Positions 34,272 through 42,795 of a stretch of DNA of 64,000 nucleotides are shown here, piece by piece; the stretch's first letter is position 1, and every line of letters starts with the position of its first letter. A model generated the notes under the pieces. It searched no databases, had not been told where the DNA came from, and was given only the letters and a program-made list of their open reading frames with translations. The stretch is from Solirubrum puertoriconensis. GTDB taxonomy: Bacteria; Bacteroidota; Bacteroidia; Cytophagales; Hymenobacteraceae. The position numbers and the translations under genes were made by a program. The stretch spans positions 3 through 64,002 of the forward strand of contig NZ_LNAL01000006.1 of assembly GCF_001483135.1 (NCBI RefSeq). Direction: 5' to 3'.

Positions 34272-35588
34272 ATGAAAGTAAAAGGCAATCGGGCCAATAA
34301 GGTTAACGTCATCACGCTGGGCTGTTCCAAGAACCTCGTGGACTCGGAAGTGCTGATGGGTCAGCTGCGCGGCAACGGCTACGACGTAACGCACGAATCG
34401 ACCAAAGATGAGTCGGGTATCGTCATCATCAACACCTGCGGCTTCATCGACAACGCGAAGCAGGAGAGCATCGATACCATTCTGCAGTACGCCGACGCCA
34501 AAGAGGCCGGCAAGGTGGACAAGGTGTACGTGACGGGCTGCCTTTCGCAGCGCTACAAGGACCAGCTCGAGGTAGAGATTCCGCAGGTAGATGCCTATTT
34601 CGGTACCCTGGAGTTGCCGCAGTTGCTGAAAACCCTGAATGCCGATTACAAGCACGAGTTGGTGGGCGAGCGTTTGCTGACCACGCCCAAGCACTATGCT
34701 TACTTCAAGATTGCTGAGGGCTGCAACCGCCCGTGCTCGTTCTGCGCCATTCCGTTGATGCGCGGTAAGCACGTGGATAAGCCCATGGAAGACCTCGTAA
34801 CCGAGGCTACCAAGCTGGCCAACATGGGCACGAAGGAGCTGATCCTGATTGCGCAGGACCTTACCTACTACGGCCTCGACAAGTACGGCGAGCGGAAGCT
34901 GGCCGAGCTGGTGCGCCGCCTGAGCGACGTGAACGGCATCGACTGGATTCGCCTGCAGTACGCCTACCCCTCGCAGTTCCCGATGGAAGTGCTCGACGTG
35001 ATGCAGGAGCGCGAGAACGTGTGCAAGTACCTCGACATGCCCTTGCAGCACATTTCCGACAACATGCTCAAGACCATGCGCCGCGGCATCAGCAAGCGCC
35101 GCACCGTGGAGCTAGTTGATCAGATTCGGCAGCGCATGCCCGACATTGCCCTGCGCACCACGCTTATTGCCGGCCACCCCGGCGAAACGCAGCAGGACTT
35201 TGAGGAATTGTACCAGTTTGTGGAGGCCACCAAGTTTGAGCGCCTAGGTATCTTCACCTACTCGCACGAGGAGAACACCCATGCCTTCAGCCTGGAGGAC
35301 AACGTGCCCGCCGAGGTGAAGCAGGAGCGCGCCGACGCCATCATGGAGCTGCAGCAGAGCATTTCGATGGACCTGAACGAGCAGAAAGTGGGCAACACTT
35401 ACAAAGTGCTGTTCGACCGCAAGGAGAGCGGCTACTGGGTTGGCCGTACCCAGTACGACTCGCCTGAGGTCGACAACGAGGTGCTGGTGCCGGCCACCAG
35501 CCAGTACGTGCGCCTAGGTGATTTTGCCGACGTGAAGATTACAGAAGCTTCAGACTTCGACCTGTATGGCGAAGTGGTGAGCAAGTAA
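34272..35588 (+). CDS. rimO: Ribosomal protein S12 methylthiotransferase RimO
   Basis: Radical SAM enzyme that adds a methylthio group to an aspartate of ribosomal protein S12. 438 residues from the ATG at 34272 (MKVKGNRANKVNVITLGCSK); the upstream 25 codons run through a repeat. The N-terminal cluster ligands are Cys18, Cys56 and Cys90. The radical SAM cluster CNRPCSFC has Cys151, Cys155 and Cys158. The KHVDKPMEDLV and ALRTTLIAGHPGET stretches are typical of RimO rather than MiaB, and a C-terminal TRAM region ends the protein. A strong terminator follows. Confidence 0.95.
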   Translation: MKVKGNRANKVNVITLGCSKNLVDSEVLMGQLRGNGYDVTHESTKDESGIVIINTCGFIDNAKQESIDTILQYADAKEAGKVDKVYVTGCLSQRYKDQLEVEIPQVDAYFGTLELPQLLKTLNADYKHELVGERLLTTPKHYAYFKIAEGCNRPCSFCAIPLMRGKHVDKPMEDLVTEATKLANMGTKELILIAQDLTYYGLDKYGERKLAELVRRLSDVNGIDWIRLQYAYPSQFPMEVLDVMQERENVCKYLDMPLQHISDNMLKTMRRGISKRRTVELVDQIRQRMPDIALRTTLIAGHPGETQQDFEELYQFVEATKFERLGIFTYSHEENTHAFSLEDNVPAEVKQERADAIMELQQSISMDLNEQKVGNTYKVLFDRKESGYWVGRTQYDSPEVDNEVLVPATSQYVRLGDFADVKITEASDFDLYGEVVSK

Positions 35589-35604
35589 GCTCAGTAAACA
35601 GCAT

Positions 35605-35641
35605 GCAAAAGGCCGCGGCAAGTATTGCCGCGGCCTTTTGC
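35605..35641. terminator. Bidirectional terminator after rimO
   Basis: GCAAAAGGCCGCGGCA (35605-35620) pairs with 35626-35641, a 16-bp stem with A/T-rich ends, usable for rimO and for the opposing gene 35685-35888. Confidence 0.88.
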
Positions 35642-35684
35642 GTTCTAGAGGGTTGTTGGGGTAGGTGGTAGGGTAGGGGTAGAG

Positions 35685-35888
35685 CTAGTGCGACACGCGA
35701 CGCCGGTATACGCCGCTGGTCCAGTACTGCCACATGCCAATGAAGGGCAGGTAGGCCACCGACGACATCCAACGCCGCCGTTCCCAGCGGCCCGGAAATT
35801 CACCGCTGCGGATGTGCCACAGCGTAAACAGCCAAGGCAGGAGCACCACGGCTGCCAGCCAGTACCAAAGCGGGATAGACGACATCAT
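35685..35888 (-). CDS. Small inner-membrane protein
   Basis: A 67-residue product from the ATG at 35886-35888 (MMSSIPLWYWLAAVVLLPWL). One clear hydrophobic segment (about 5-22) is followed by a basic loop GRWERRRWMSS and a second weaker hydrophobic stretch (VAYLPFIGMWQYW). It ends in RRRVSH. The positive-inside pattern is sensible for a two-pass membrane protein. No family recognised. It is convergent with rimO across the terminator. Confidence 0.55.
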   Translation of the reverse strand: MMSSIPLWYWLAAVVLLPWLFTLWHIRSGEFPGRWERRRWMSSVAYLPFIGMWQYWTSGVYRRRVSH

Positions 35889-36032
35889 AGCGGGCGAAAA
35901 GGGTGTAGAGCAATCTAGCAAATCAGCGTGAGAATTCCATGACGAAATAGACTGAAATAAAGTTGGGCTTGAACATTAATTTGTAGCCGCGGTTTTTTTG
36001 CGAACGTTGCAGCCGCAACGTCTACTCCGCCC

Positions 36033-37613
36033 ATGCCCGTGCACTGTTTGCCCTACGCCGCCACCGGCGCGTTTAGCGCGTTTGTCGCTGACTACCTGAA
36101 GCAAGAACCCAAGCTCCAGCCGTTCTACCACCGCTTCCCGACGCTCGAAGCCTTTGCCGCGCAGCTAGAGGAGAAACGCGCGCAGTACCCCGCCGCCACG
36201 CGCGAGCGGCTGCAAAATGCCTTGCGCCGCCAATTGGGCGCCCTGCCCGAGTTGCACCCCGCCGTACAAACCAACCTAGGGCTGCTGGCGCAGGAAACCA
36301 CCTTCACCGTTACCACCGGCCACCAGCTCAACCTGCTTACCGGGCCGCTGTACTTCATCTACAAAATTGCCACGGTGGTAAAGCTCTGCCGCCAGCTGAA
36401 GGAGCAGTACCCGCAGTTCGATTTCGTGCCGGTGTATTGGATGGCCTCCGAAGACCACGACTTCGCCGAAGTCAACCACCTGCACCTGTTCGGCAAAAAG
36501 CTGGAGTGGCAGGCCGAGCAAACCGGTGGGCCCGTGGGCCGCATGCCGCTGGCGGGGCTTAGCGAGCAGGTACTGGCGCAACTGCCCGCCGAGGTGCCTG
36601 CCGCCTTCCGCGAAGCCTACGAGCAAAGCCAAACCCTTGCCGAGGCCACGCGCCGCCTCACGCATACCTTGTTTGGCCAGTACGGCCTGCTCAGCATAGA
36701 GCCCGACGACGCCGAGCTAAAGCAAGTGTTGGCACCGGTGATGGCCGCGGAGCTGCGCACCCAAGCCGCCTACCACGCCGTGCAAGCCACCGATGTTGCC
36801 TTGGAGGCCGCTGGCTACAAGCCGCAGGTATATGCCCGCCCGCTCAACCTGTTTTACCTCACCAACACGGGCAAGCGCGAGCGGCTGGAGCTGGAAGATG
36901 GCCACGTGGTGGTGCGCAACACCGATATCCGCTGGACCACCGACGAGGCCGTAGCGCACGCCCAGGAGCAGCCCGAGTGCTTTAGCCCCAATGTGGTGCT
37001 GCGCCCGCTCTATCAAGAAATGCTGCTGCCCAACCTGTGCTACGTGGGCGGCGGCGCCGAAGTGGCCTACTGGCTGCAGCTGAAAAGCGTGTTCGAGCAT
37101 TACCAAGTGCCCATGCCCATGGTGCTGCTGCGCAACTCGGCGCTGTACGTGGGCCGCACGCACCTAGGCAAGCTGCGCAAGCTGGGCCTGGGCACCAACG
37201 ATTTGTTCAGGCCGCTGCCCGAGCTGAAAAAGCAGGTGGCCGCTTCCCTAGGTCAGGAGGAGGTGTCGTTGGCCGAGCAGCAGGAGCAGCTGGCCGCGGC
37301 TTTTGCCGCTGTGTCGGCACTGGCGCAGCGCCTCGACCCCACGCTGGTGAAAACCGTGGCGGCCGAGCAACAAAAGGTAACCGGCATTGTGGCCGGCCTC
37401 GAAAAGCGCCTGAGCAAAGCCGCCGAAGCCAAGCACGAAACCGCTTACAACCAGCTCAGCGGCCTCAAGGAAAAGTTGTTCCCGGCCGGCAGCCTGCAGG
37501 AGCGCCACGATAACGTGCTGAGCATTGTGGTAAACAACCCAAGTTTCATCGATCAGCTCGTCGGGGCTTTTGATCCGTTGGCGCTGGAGTTCACTGTAAT
37601 CGAAGAAGAATAG
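36033..37613 (+). CDS. bshC: Bacillithiol biosynthesis cysteine-adding enzyme
   Basis: A 526-residue protein of the BshC family, proposed to add cysteine to glucosamine-malate in the last step of bacillithiol synthesis. Recognised by TTGHQLNLLTGPLYFIYKIA (94-113), VPVYWMASEDHDFAEVNHLH, the SPNVVLRPLYQEMLLPNLCY stretch and YVGGGAEVAYWLQLK. A long Ala/Gln/Glu-rich coiled-coil segment (about 405-480) precedes the C-terminal end. bshA and bshB are not in the window. It is probably the first gene of a short transcript with the downstream cyclo-ligase, 101 bp away. Confidence 0.93.
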   Translation: MPVHCLPYAATGAFSAFVADYLKQEPKLQPFYHRFPTLEAFAAQLEEKRAQYPAATRERLQNALRRQLGALPELHPAVQTNLGLLAQETTFTVTTGHQLNLLTGPLYFIYKIATVVKLCRQLKEQYPQFDFVPVYWMASEDHDFAEVNHLHLFGKKLEWQAEQTGGPVGRMPLAGLSEQVLAQLPAEVPAAFREAYEQSQTLAEATRRLTHTLFGQYGLLSIEPDDAELKQVLAPVMAAELRTQAAYHAVQATDVALEAAGYKPQVYARPLNLFYLTNTGKRERLELEDGHVVVRNTDIRWTTDEAVAHAQEQPECFSPNVVLRPLYQEMLLPNLCYVGGGAEVAYWLQLKSVFEHYQVPMPMVLLRNSALYVGRTHLGKLRKLGLGTNDLFRPLPELKKQVAASLGQEEVSLAEQQEQLAAAFAAVSALAQRLDPTLVKTVAAEQQKVTGIVAGLEKRLSKAAEAKHETAYNQLSGLKEKLFPAGSLQERHDNVLSIVVNNPSFIDQLVGAFDPLALEFTVIEEE

Positions 37614-37714
37614 CGCCCGAAGTTGGCTGCTTACGCCTGCAACGCCCAAAGCAACCTAGGGCGAAGCAAGCCGGCCAAATAAACACAAGTACGGAAAGCA
37701 GCCGCTAAACCGCC

Positions 37715-38305
37715 ATGCTGAAAGCCGACCTCCGCCGCGACATGCTAACGCGCCGCCGGGCTTTATCGGAAGCTGAGCTGGCCGAGCGCAGCGCGCGGGT
37801 GGGCGCTCATCTGTTCGCGGCGTTCGACCTAGGCGCGTGGCGTACGGTGCACGTGTTTTTGCCCATTGAGCGGCAGCGCGAACTGAACACTTGGCTTATC
37901 ATCTGGCGTTTGTGGGCAGAGTTTCGGCAGGTGCAGGTGGTGGTGCCCGTGGTGCAACCCGATGGCCAGCTAACGCACCGCCTGCTCGGCCCCGATACGG
38001 AGTTGCAGCACAACGCTTGGGGCATACCCGAGCCACTAGGTGCGCCGGCGGTTGCGGCCGCTGCCATTGATGCGGTGCTGCTGCCTTTGCTGGCTTTCGA
38101 CTTACAAGGGCACCGCGTGGGCTACGGCAAAGGCTTCTACGACCGGTTTCTGCAGGAGTGCCCCAAGGCGCAGCGCATCGGCCTGAGCCTGGAGCCGCCC
38201 GTGGAGCGCATTACCGATGCCTGGCCCGGCGACGTACCGCTACACGCCTGCATCGCGCCGGAGCGCGTGTGGTGGTTTGATGAACCGCAGCACGCCGGCG
38301 AGTAG
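37715..38305 (+). CDS. 5-formyltetrahydrofolate cyclo-ligase
   Basis: A 196-residue enzyme that converts 5-formyl-THF to 5,10-methenyl-THF with ATP. The N-terminal ADLRRDMLTRRRALSEAE motif and the C-terminal LLPLLAFDLQGHRVGYGKGF (nucleotide and folate site, RxGxGxGFYD type) are diagnostic. YDRFLQECPKAQRIGLSLE follows. The length is normal. It lies between bshC and the ExbD gene on the same strand. Confidence 0.92.
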   Translation: MLKADLRRDMLTRRRALSEAELAERSARVGAHLFAAFDLGAWRTVHVFLPIERQRELNTWLIIWRLWAEFRQVQVVVPVVQPDGQLTHRLLGPDTELQHNAWGIPEPLGAPAVAAAAIDAVLLPLLAFDLQGHRVGYGKGFYDRFLQECPKAQRIGLSLEPPVERITDAWPGDVPLHACIAPERVWWFDEPQHAGE

Positions 38306-38386
38306 GACCCTGCAGCCCTAGGTGCAATAAGCCCGCGAAGCTCGGCGTTTTGGCAAGTGAACACCTCAACCAACACCTCCACCGCC

Positions 38387-38902
38387 ATGGCCGACATCCA
38401 GCCCACCTCCGCCCCGAGCCGCAGCACCAAGCCCCGCGCCAAAAAGCAAGCCTTCCGCCTCGACATGACCCCGATGGTGGACTTGGCCTTTTTGCTGCTC
38501 ACCTTCTTCATGCTCACTACCACGTTTGCCAAGTCCAACGCGATGCAGCTAACCATGCCCGCAGCCGACGGCGACAGCGACACCGATGTACCGGCCAGCC
38601 AAGCCCTCACGCTTATTTTGGGTAAGAACAGCCAGGTGCACTACTTCTTCGGGCTGAACACCGCCAAAACACCCGCCGAGCTACGCACCACCAACTTTGG
38701 CGCGGCAGGGGTGCGTCAGGTACTGCTGCAGCTCAAGCAGCGAAGCCCGCAGGCCACGGTGCTCATCAAAACCAGCCCCGATGCCAAATACCGCGACGTG
38801 GTGGATGTGCTCGACGAAATGAGCATCACCAACCAGAAGAAGTACGCGCTAGTCGACCTCGACCAAGCCGACCGCCAGCTACTCGCCCTGAACACGCGGT
38901 AG
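38387..38902 (+). CDS. ExbD/TolR-family biopolymer transport protein
   Basis: A 171-residue single-pass inner-membrane protein of the TonB/Tol energising complex. RLDMTPMVDLAFLLLTFFML (about 26-45) is the classic ExbD anchor with the proton-path Asp in PMVD. A periplasmic domain follows, with VLIKTSPDAKYRDVVDVLDE and ALVDLD. A GTG at 38357 would add ten residues; the ATG at 38387 (MADIQPTSAPS) is preferred. No exbB is adjacent. Confidence 0.9.
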   Translation: MADIQPTSAPSRSTKPRAKKQAFRLDMTPMVDLAFLLLTFFMLTTTFAKSNAMQLTMPAADGDSDTDVPASQALTLILGKNSQVHYFFGLNTAKTPAELRTTNFGAAGVRQVLLQLKQRSPQATVLIKTSPDAKYRDVVDVLDEMSITNQKKYALVDLDQADRQLLALNTR

Positions 38903-38915
38903 CCAAGCCCCAGAA

Positions 38916-38954
38916 AACCAGCAGAGCGCCCCAGTTACGGGCGCTCTGCTGGTT
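38916..38954. terminator. Bidirectional terminator between exbD and the GDYXXLXY gene
   Basis: AACCAGCAGAGCGCCC (38916-38931) pairs with 38939-38954, a perfect 16-bp stem. It overlaps the last bases of the minus-strand gene. Confidence 0.85.
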
Positions 38955-39510
38955 TAGGAGCTATTTCGACGCGGGTAATGCGCGACTGATCCCAAGGGGC
39001 CACGCTCACGTGCACCAGCAGCGGCTGCCGACCGGCGCGGCGCTCCAGCTTGCGGCCCTCGCCCTCGGGCACGTAGTAGCGCTCCAGGCCGTAGCGAAGT
39101 TGCAAGCCTTGGCGCCACACGTTCACAATCCAGCCGCGCAGGGCTACGTGGTCGGCGGGCAGCGAAGCGGGCTCGGCGGGGTACACGGCCACGGCCTCGT
39201 AGTAGCCGGCTGAGGTGGGGCGCAGCTCCACGTATACGGGGCGGTGCCGGCGCGGGGCTTCCGAGCCGCGCCAGAGCGGACGCGGCAACTGGCTTACGTC
39301 GTAGTTCAGCGTTACGTAGTCGCCGTACAGCAAATCGCGCGGGTCGACGGGGGAGGTGCGCAGCACCACCGCCCGGCCGTAGCTGCTGATGGCCGAGCCC
39401 GCCCCGGCTACCAGCAAGATGAACAGCACCTGCGCGGCCACGGCCAGGGCTACCCAGCGGCGGTGCTTATCGGCGGCTCCCGATAAGAAGAGAGTAGGCA
39501 CCAGCTTCAT
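38935..39510 (-). CDS. GDYXXLXY-domain membrane protein
   Basis: A 191-residue protein with one N-terminal membrane segment (about 20-40, VALAVAAQVLFILLVAGAGS) and an exported domain. The defining motif LYGDYVTLNYDVSQL sits at about residues 61-75. A second recognisable stretch, LPADHVALRGWIVNVW, follows further on. It is encoded two bases after the DUF2157 gene, a pairing known in many genomes, and presumably forms a complex with it. The function is unknown. Confidence 0.85.
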   Translation of the reverse strand: MKLVPTLFLSGAADKHRRWVALAVAAQVLFILLVAGAGSAISSYGRAVVLRTSPVDPRDLLYGDYVTLNYDVSQLPRPLWRGSEAPRRHRPVYVELRPTSAGYYEAVAVYPAEPASLPADHVALRGWIVNVWRQGLQLRYGLERYYVPEGEGRKLERRAGRQPLLVHVSVAPWDQSRITRVEIAPKPAERP

Positions 39511-39512
39511 CG

Positions 39513-40730
39513 TTAGGGCGTGGGCGGGTTGGAGGGCGGAATAGAACGAGCCCGGCGGCGCAAGTACCAGCTCAGGCCCAGCAGCAGCAAGCCCCCGAGC
39601 AGGAAGAACAACGACTTATCCATGAACTCCCACGTCAGCTTAAAGTAAGCCACCATGGTAGTGAGGATGAACAGTGCCGTGCCCAGGTTTACGCGGTCGG
39701 CGGCTTGCTCCTGAAAGCCCCGGTACAGCACCGAGCCGGTATAGGCATACAGCACCACCAGCGCCGCCACGGCCAGCGGCAACCCGCCGGGAAAATAGTA
39801 GCCCGGCAGCAGCAGCAACCAATCGGCGGCGCTGCTGAGGTGCCCACGAGCGTGCTTGCCCGCTACCGAGAGGCCAAACACCAGCAGCAGGGCCCCTACA
39901 AAGCCCACAAAGTGCGGCCGCAGCTGATCGGTGTAGCTGCCTGCTTCGCCAAACATGCCTAGGCCGAGCATGAACAGGAACGCCGCCACCAACGGCGGGG
40001 CTTGCAGGGCGCGGGCGGCGGGGCGGTTGGGCTGCCAGTCGCCGGCGGCGTACACCAGCATGGCCGGCACAAAAAACCACGTGATTTTGATGTGCAGATG
40101 GTTGATCAGCAACGCCGATTGCCATAGCAGGCCCGTAGCCAGAATGGCCCCGCAAAGCGCATCGGGCCGGCGCCACCAGTAATAGCCCAAGCCACCGGCC
40201 ATCAGCAGGGCACTGGCGTAGCTGTAGCTGCTAAGGCTGCCCACGCTGTAGCCCTGCGCCAGAACGCCAATGGCCACGGCCAGAATGAACAGGAAGTGGC
40301 TTTGGTAGATGAAGGTGAGCACCACGCCGGCCACTACCCATGCCAACAGCCCCGTTACATCGTAGCCCACCAATTGGTACATCTGGCTTGTGAGCACAAT
40401 GCCCGCCCCAAACAAAATCAGACCTAAGGCTACCAGGCCGATACCCATCGAGCGGAAACCGCGCTGCAGAAAATGCTCGCCGCCTAGGTAAGCGCCCACC
40501 ATCGAGCCGATGAGCAGGCCCAGGCGCAGCAGCTCGGGCAAATCCTGCCAGTTGGCTGCCACCAAGCTTAGGGCGCTGAGGCCCACCAGCAGGCTGCCTA
40601 GCAGAGGCAACAAGCCAATGGCGCGCTGCTGCTCGGGGTACAAGGCCAGCAGGCGCTGGTGCTGATCGGGGCTGATGATGCCCTGCTCAACCCAGTGCTG
40701 GCCTTCTATTTCGATGAATTTTCGACTCAT
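39513..40730 (-). CDS. DUF2157 polytopic membrane protein
   Basis: A 405-residue membrane protein. An N-terminal cytosolic region (IEIEGQHWVEQGIISPDQHQ) precedes about 10-12 hydrophobic segments (GLLPLLGSLLVGLSALSLVA and onward). It ends in a basic, Pro-rich tail (RRRARSIPPSNPPTP). The WVEQGIISPDQ opening followed by the ANWQDL motif matches DUF2157. The ATG at 40730 (MSRKFIEIEG) is preferred over a TTG four codons upstream. It is followed two bases later by the GDYXXLXY gene. The role is unknown. Confidence 0.85.
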   Translation of the reverse strand: MSRKFIEIEGQHWVEQGIISPDQHQRLLALYPEQQRAIGLLPLLGSLLVGLSALSLVAANWQDLPELLRLGLLIGSMVGAYLGGEHFLQRGFRSMGIGLVALGLILFGAGIVLTSQMYQLVGYDVTGLLAWVVAGVVLTFIYQSHFLFILAVAIGVLAQGYSVGSLSSYSYASALLMAGGLGYYWWRRPDALCGAILATGLLWQSALLINHLHIKITWFFVPAMLVYAAGDWQPNRPAARALQAPPLVAAFLFMLGLGMFGEAGSYTDQLRPHFVGFVGALLLVFGLSVAGKHARGHLSSAADWLLLLPGYYFPGGLPLAVAALVVLYAYTGSVLYRGFQEQAADRVNLGTALFILTTMVAYFKLTWEFMDKSLFFLLGGLLLLGLSWYLRRRARSIPPSNPPTP

Positions 40731-40798
40731 AACTACCGCCAAAGTACGGAAGGCGGGCTACTGAGTCTAGGTAGTAAGGCGAACCTTCGGTGAGTGCA

Positions 40799-41533
40799 TC
40801 ACCCAATCAACCGTACAATGCCTAGGTCGTCGGTGGGCACTAACCCGCATTGCTGCTGCAAAAACAAAAGCTTTTTCAACAGCATGGTATCAACTTCTTG
40901 GTGGCTTTGGTCGATTAGCAAATGAGCTACCGGATTAGGAGCTATTGACGTCGCCGAATTACCTAGGCGCGAAAAGGTGAAAATACCGTCAGTCGACAAG
41001 CTTAAGTCTCGAACGTTGCTGGCCGATAGTTTCTGCGGATGAGCATCGTACCACGCGTCAAAAGGTTCTGCTAAGTGGTAGCCTAGGTAATCAGGAATAT
41101 TGTTCTGTTCGTACTCCGTTAGGCGGCCGTTGATGCACACCAAACCGTCGCCTACTATCAGTACTTCGGCAGTGCGTTCTTGCACATCCACAATTGCCAG
41201 CAATAATGTGCTCAGTAGCTCTGTTTGGTTAAGGAGCAACTGGCTTTTCAACGTGCCGAGCTCTGCCATCAGCTGCCGCATCACAGCCCTGAGCAAGGTA
41301 GCCGGCGGCAAAGGCAGTGCCTTGTGGTAAAAGCTGTTGTAGTTTTCCTCGGTGGCTATTTTTCGCAGAAGCTTGCCTACAAGGGTTGCCGCGAAATAGC
41401 TATCGGTGCCCATGGTGCACCCATCCATAACCGCGCAGAGCAGGGTACGCTCGCTTAAATGCGCTACCAGATTATAGTCTTCGCAGTGGTTGGTATGGTG
41501 GGTACCGATTTGCAGCAGCTGATAACTTTTCAT
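40799..41533 (-). CDS. PP2C-like serine/threonine phosphatase (divergent)
   Basis: A 244-residue soluble protein with a PP2C/SpoIIE-type outline: HCEDYN (16-21), LCAVMDGCTMGTDSYFAATL (metal Asp in MDG), VLIVGDGLVCINGRL, DLSLSTDGIFTF and the end motif TDDLGIVRL. The usual GGHG after the first Asp is altered to CTMG. The Asp residues for metals appear retained, so activity is plausible. No kinase, FHA protein or sigma-regulator is nearby, so its substrate is unknown. Codon use is more AT-rich than in the neighbours. Confidence 0.8.
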   Translation of the reverse strand: MKSYQLLQIGTHHTNHCEDYNLVAHLSERTLLCAVMDGCTMGTDSYFAATLVGKLLRKIATEENYNSFYHKALPLPPATLLRAVMRQLMAELGTLKSQLLLNQTELLSTLLLAIVDVQERTAEVLIVGDGLVCINGRLTEYEQNNIPDYLGYHLAEPFDAWYDAHPQKLSASNVRDLSLSTDGIFTFSRLGNSATSIAPNPVAHLLIDQSHQEVDTMLLKKLLFLQQQCGLVPTDDLGIVRLIG

Positions 41534-41599
41534 GTATTAAGCGACACCCAAAGGTGGCTCAGCAGCGGCATCGGAGCAAATAGATCTGGTGTGGCCAGC

Positions 41600-42301
41600 C
41601 TAAGGCTTGCGGGCCCGCGTCATTTCGCGTTTGCCGGGCGGCCCGGGCAGCGCCTCCACCTCCCAGCCAGCGGCTTTCAGGCTGCGCTTGAAGGCACCCT
41701 TGGCGCAATAGCTCACCAGAGTGCCGTCCCGGGCAGTGGCCGCGAATAGCTGCTCGAACACGGACTGCGTCCACATATCGGGTTGCTTTTCGGGCGCAAA
41801 GGCATCGAAATAGATGAGCTGGTAGTGGTTGGCGGGCAAGTGCGCCTGCTGCAAAGCCACGTGCAGCTTGCGCAGCTCGAAGTGCGGCGTCAGGTCGACG
41901 GGAGTGTTCCAGGGGGCGGCGTGCAGCTGGCGGTGCAGGTCGAGCAGCTCCGGATTCAGCACGTAGCGCTCAATACCTAGGGCCTCCACGATGTCGGGCG
42001 GCAGCGGAAAGGTCTCGACGGCGTCGTAGTGAATGCGCACGCGGGCCGTGAGGCTGCGCTGCAAGGTAAGCAGGGCGTTGAGGCCGGTACCCAGGCCCAC
42101 TTCCAGGATGTGCTGGGGGCGGTCGGCGGTGAGCAGCAGGGGCTCGAGGCCCGCCCGGATAAACACGTGCACCGACTCTTGCAATGCGCCGTGGGTGGAG
42201 TGGTAGTGCTCGTCGAGGGCCGGCACGTACAAGGTGCTCGAGCCGTCGCCCGTTTGCCGTACCTCTACCTTTGTAACGTCGCTTCCGCGTTCAGCATTCA
42301 T
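41600..42301 (-). CDS. mnmD: tRNA 5-methylaminomethyl-2-thiouridine methyltransferase, MnmD type
   Basis: A 233-residue SAM-dependent methyltransferase for the wobble uridine of tRNA, the stand-alone counterpart of the MnmC N-terminal domain. SAM motif ILEVGLGTGLNALLTLQ follows STHGALQESVHVFIRAGL, both typical. IYFDAFAPEKQPDMWTQSVF and TLVSYCAKGAFKRSLKAAGW complete the domain, and the end PGPPGKREMTRA is a family signature. The gene is divergent from the thioesterase with only 27 bases between starts, so promoters must overlap. Confidence 0.93.
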   Translation of the reverse strand: MNAERGSDVTKVEVRQTGDGSSTLYVPALDEHYHSTHGALQESVHVFIRAGLEPLLLTADRPQHILEVGLGTGLNALLTLQRSLTARVRIHYDAVETFPLPPDIVEALGIERYVLNPELLDLHRQLHAAPWNTPVDLTPHFELRKLHVALQQAHLPANHYQLIYFDAFAPEKQPDMWTQSVFEQLFAATARDGTLVSYCAKGAFKRSLKAAGWEVEALPGPPGKREMTRARKP

Positions 42302-42328
42302 AACTCAGCCTTTCGAATTCAGTAGCCT

Positions 42329-42763
42329 ATGGCCCGCGTAAAAGTAGCCTTGCCCGAAACGTTTTCCGTAACTGTGGAGCTGCCCGTGCGCATCACCGAC
42401 CTAAACTACGGCGCCCACCTCGGCAACGATGCCCTCGTAAGCCTGCTGCACGAGGCCCGCGTGCAGTTTTTGCGGCACATGGAGTTGGCCGAATACAACC
42501 CTGCAACCAAGCAGGGCATGATCATGTCGGATTTGGCCGTGGAGTACAAGGGCGAAGGTTTTTACGGCGACGTGCTGCGCGTGCAAATGGCCGCTACCGA
42601 TTTGCACAAGTACGGCTTCGATGTGGTGTACCACATCCAAACCACCGAAGGCCGCGACATAGCCCGCGCCAAAACCGGCATGCTCTGCTTCGACTACAAC
42701 ACTCGCAAGTTGGCCTTGCTGCCCGAAGCTGCCGCTGCCCGCCTAGGTGCCCCAGCTGCCTAA
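42329..42763 (+). CDS. Hotdog-fold acyl-CoA thioesterase
   Basis: A 144-residue 4HBT-type protein. VRITDLNYGAHLGNDALVSL (21-40) has the YGAHLGN helix of the group, ending in LLHEARVQFL with the Glu expected at the active site. MSDLAVEYKGEGFYGDVLRV is the second hallmark strand. It hydrolyses acyl-CoA thioesters; chain length is not readable. The next gene starts 32 bases after its stop. Confidence 0.88.
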   Translation: MARVKVALPETFSVTVELPVRITDLNYGAHLGNDALVSLLHEARVQFLRHMELAEYNPATKQGMIMSDLAVEYKGEGFYGDVLRVQMAATDLHKYGFDVVYHIQTTEGRDIARAKTGMLCFDYNTRKLALLPEAAAARLGAPAA

Positions 42764-42795
42764 CGACCTAGGCCCCGCGTGCGTACAGGCAGCAC

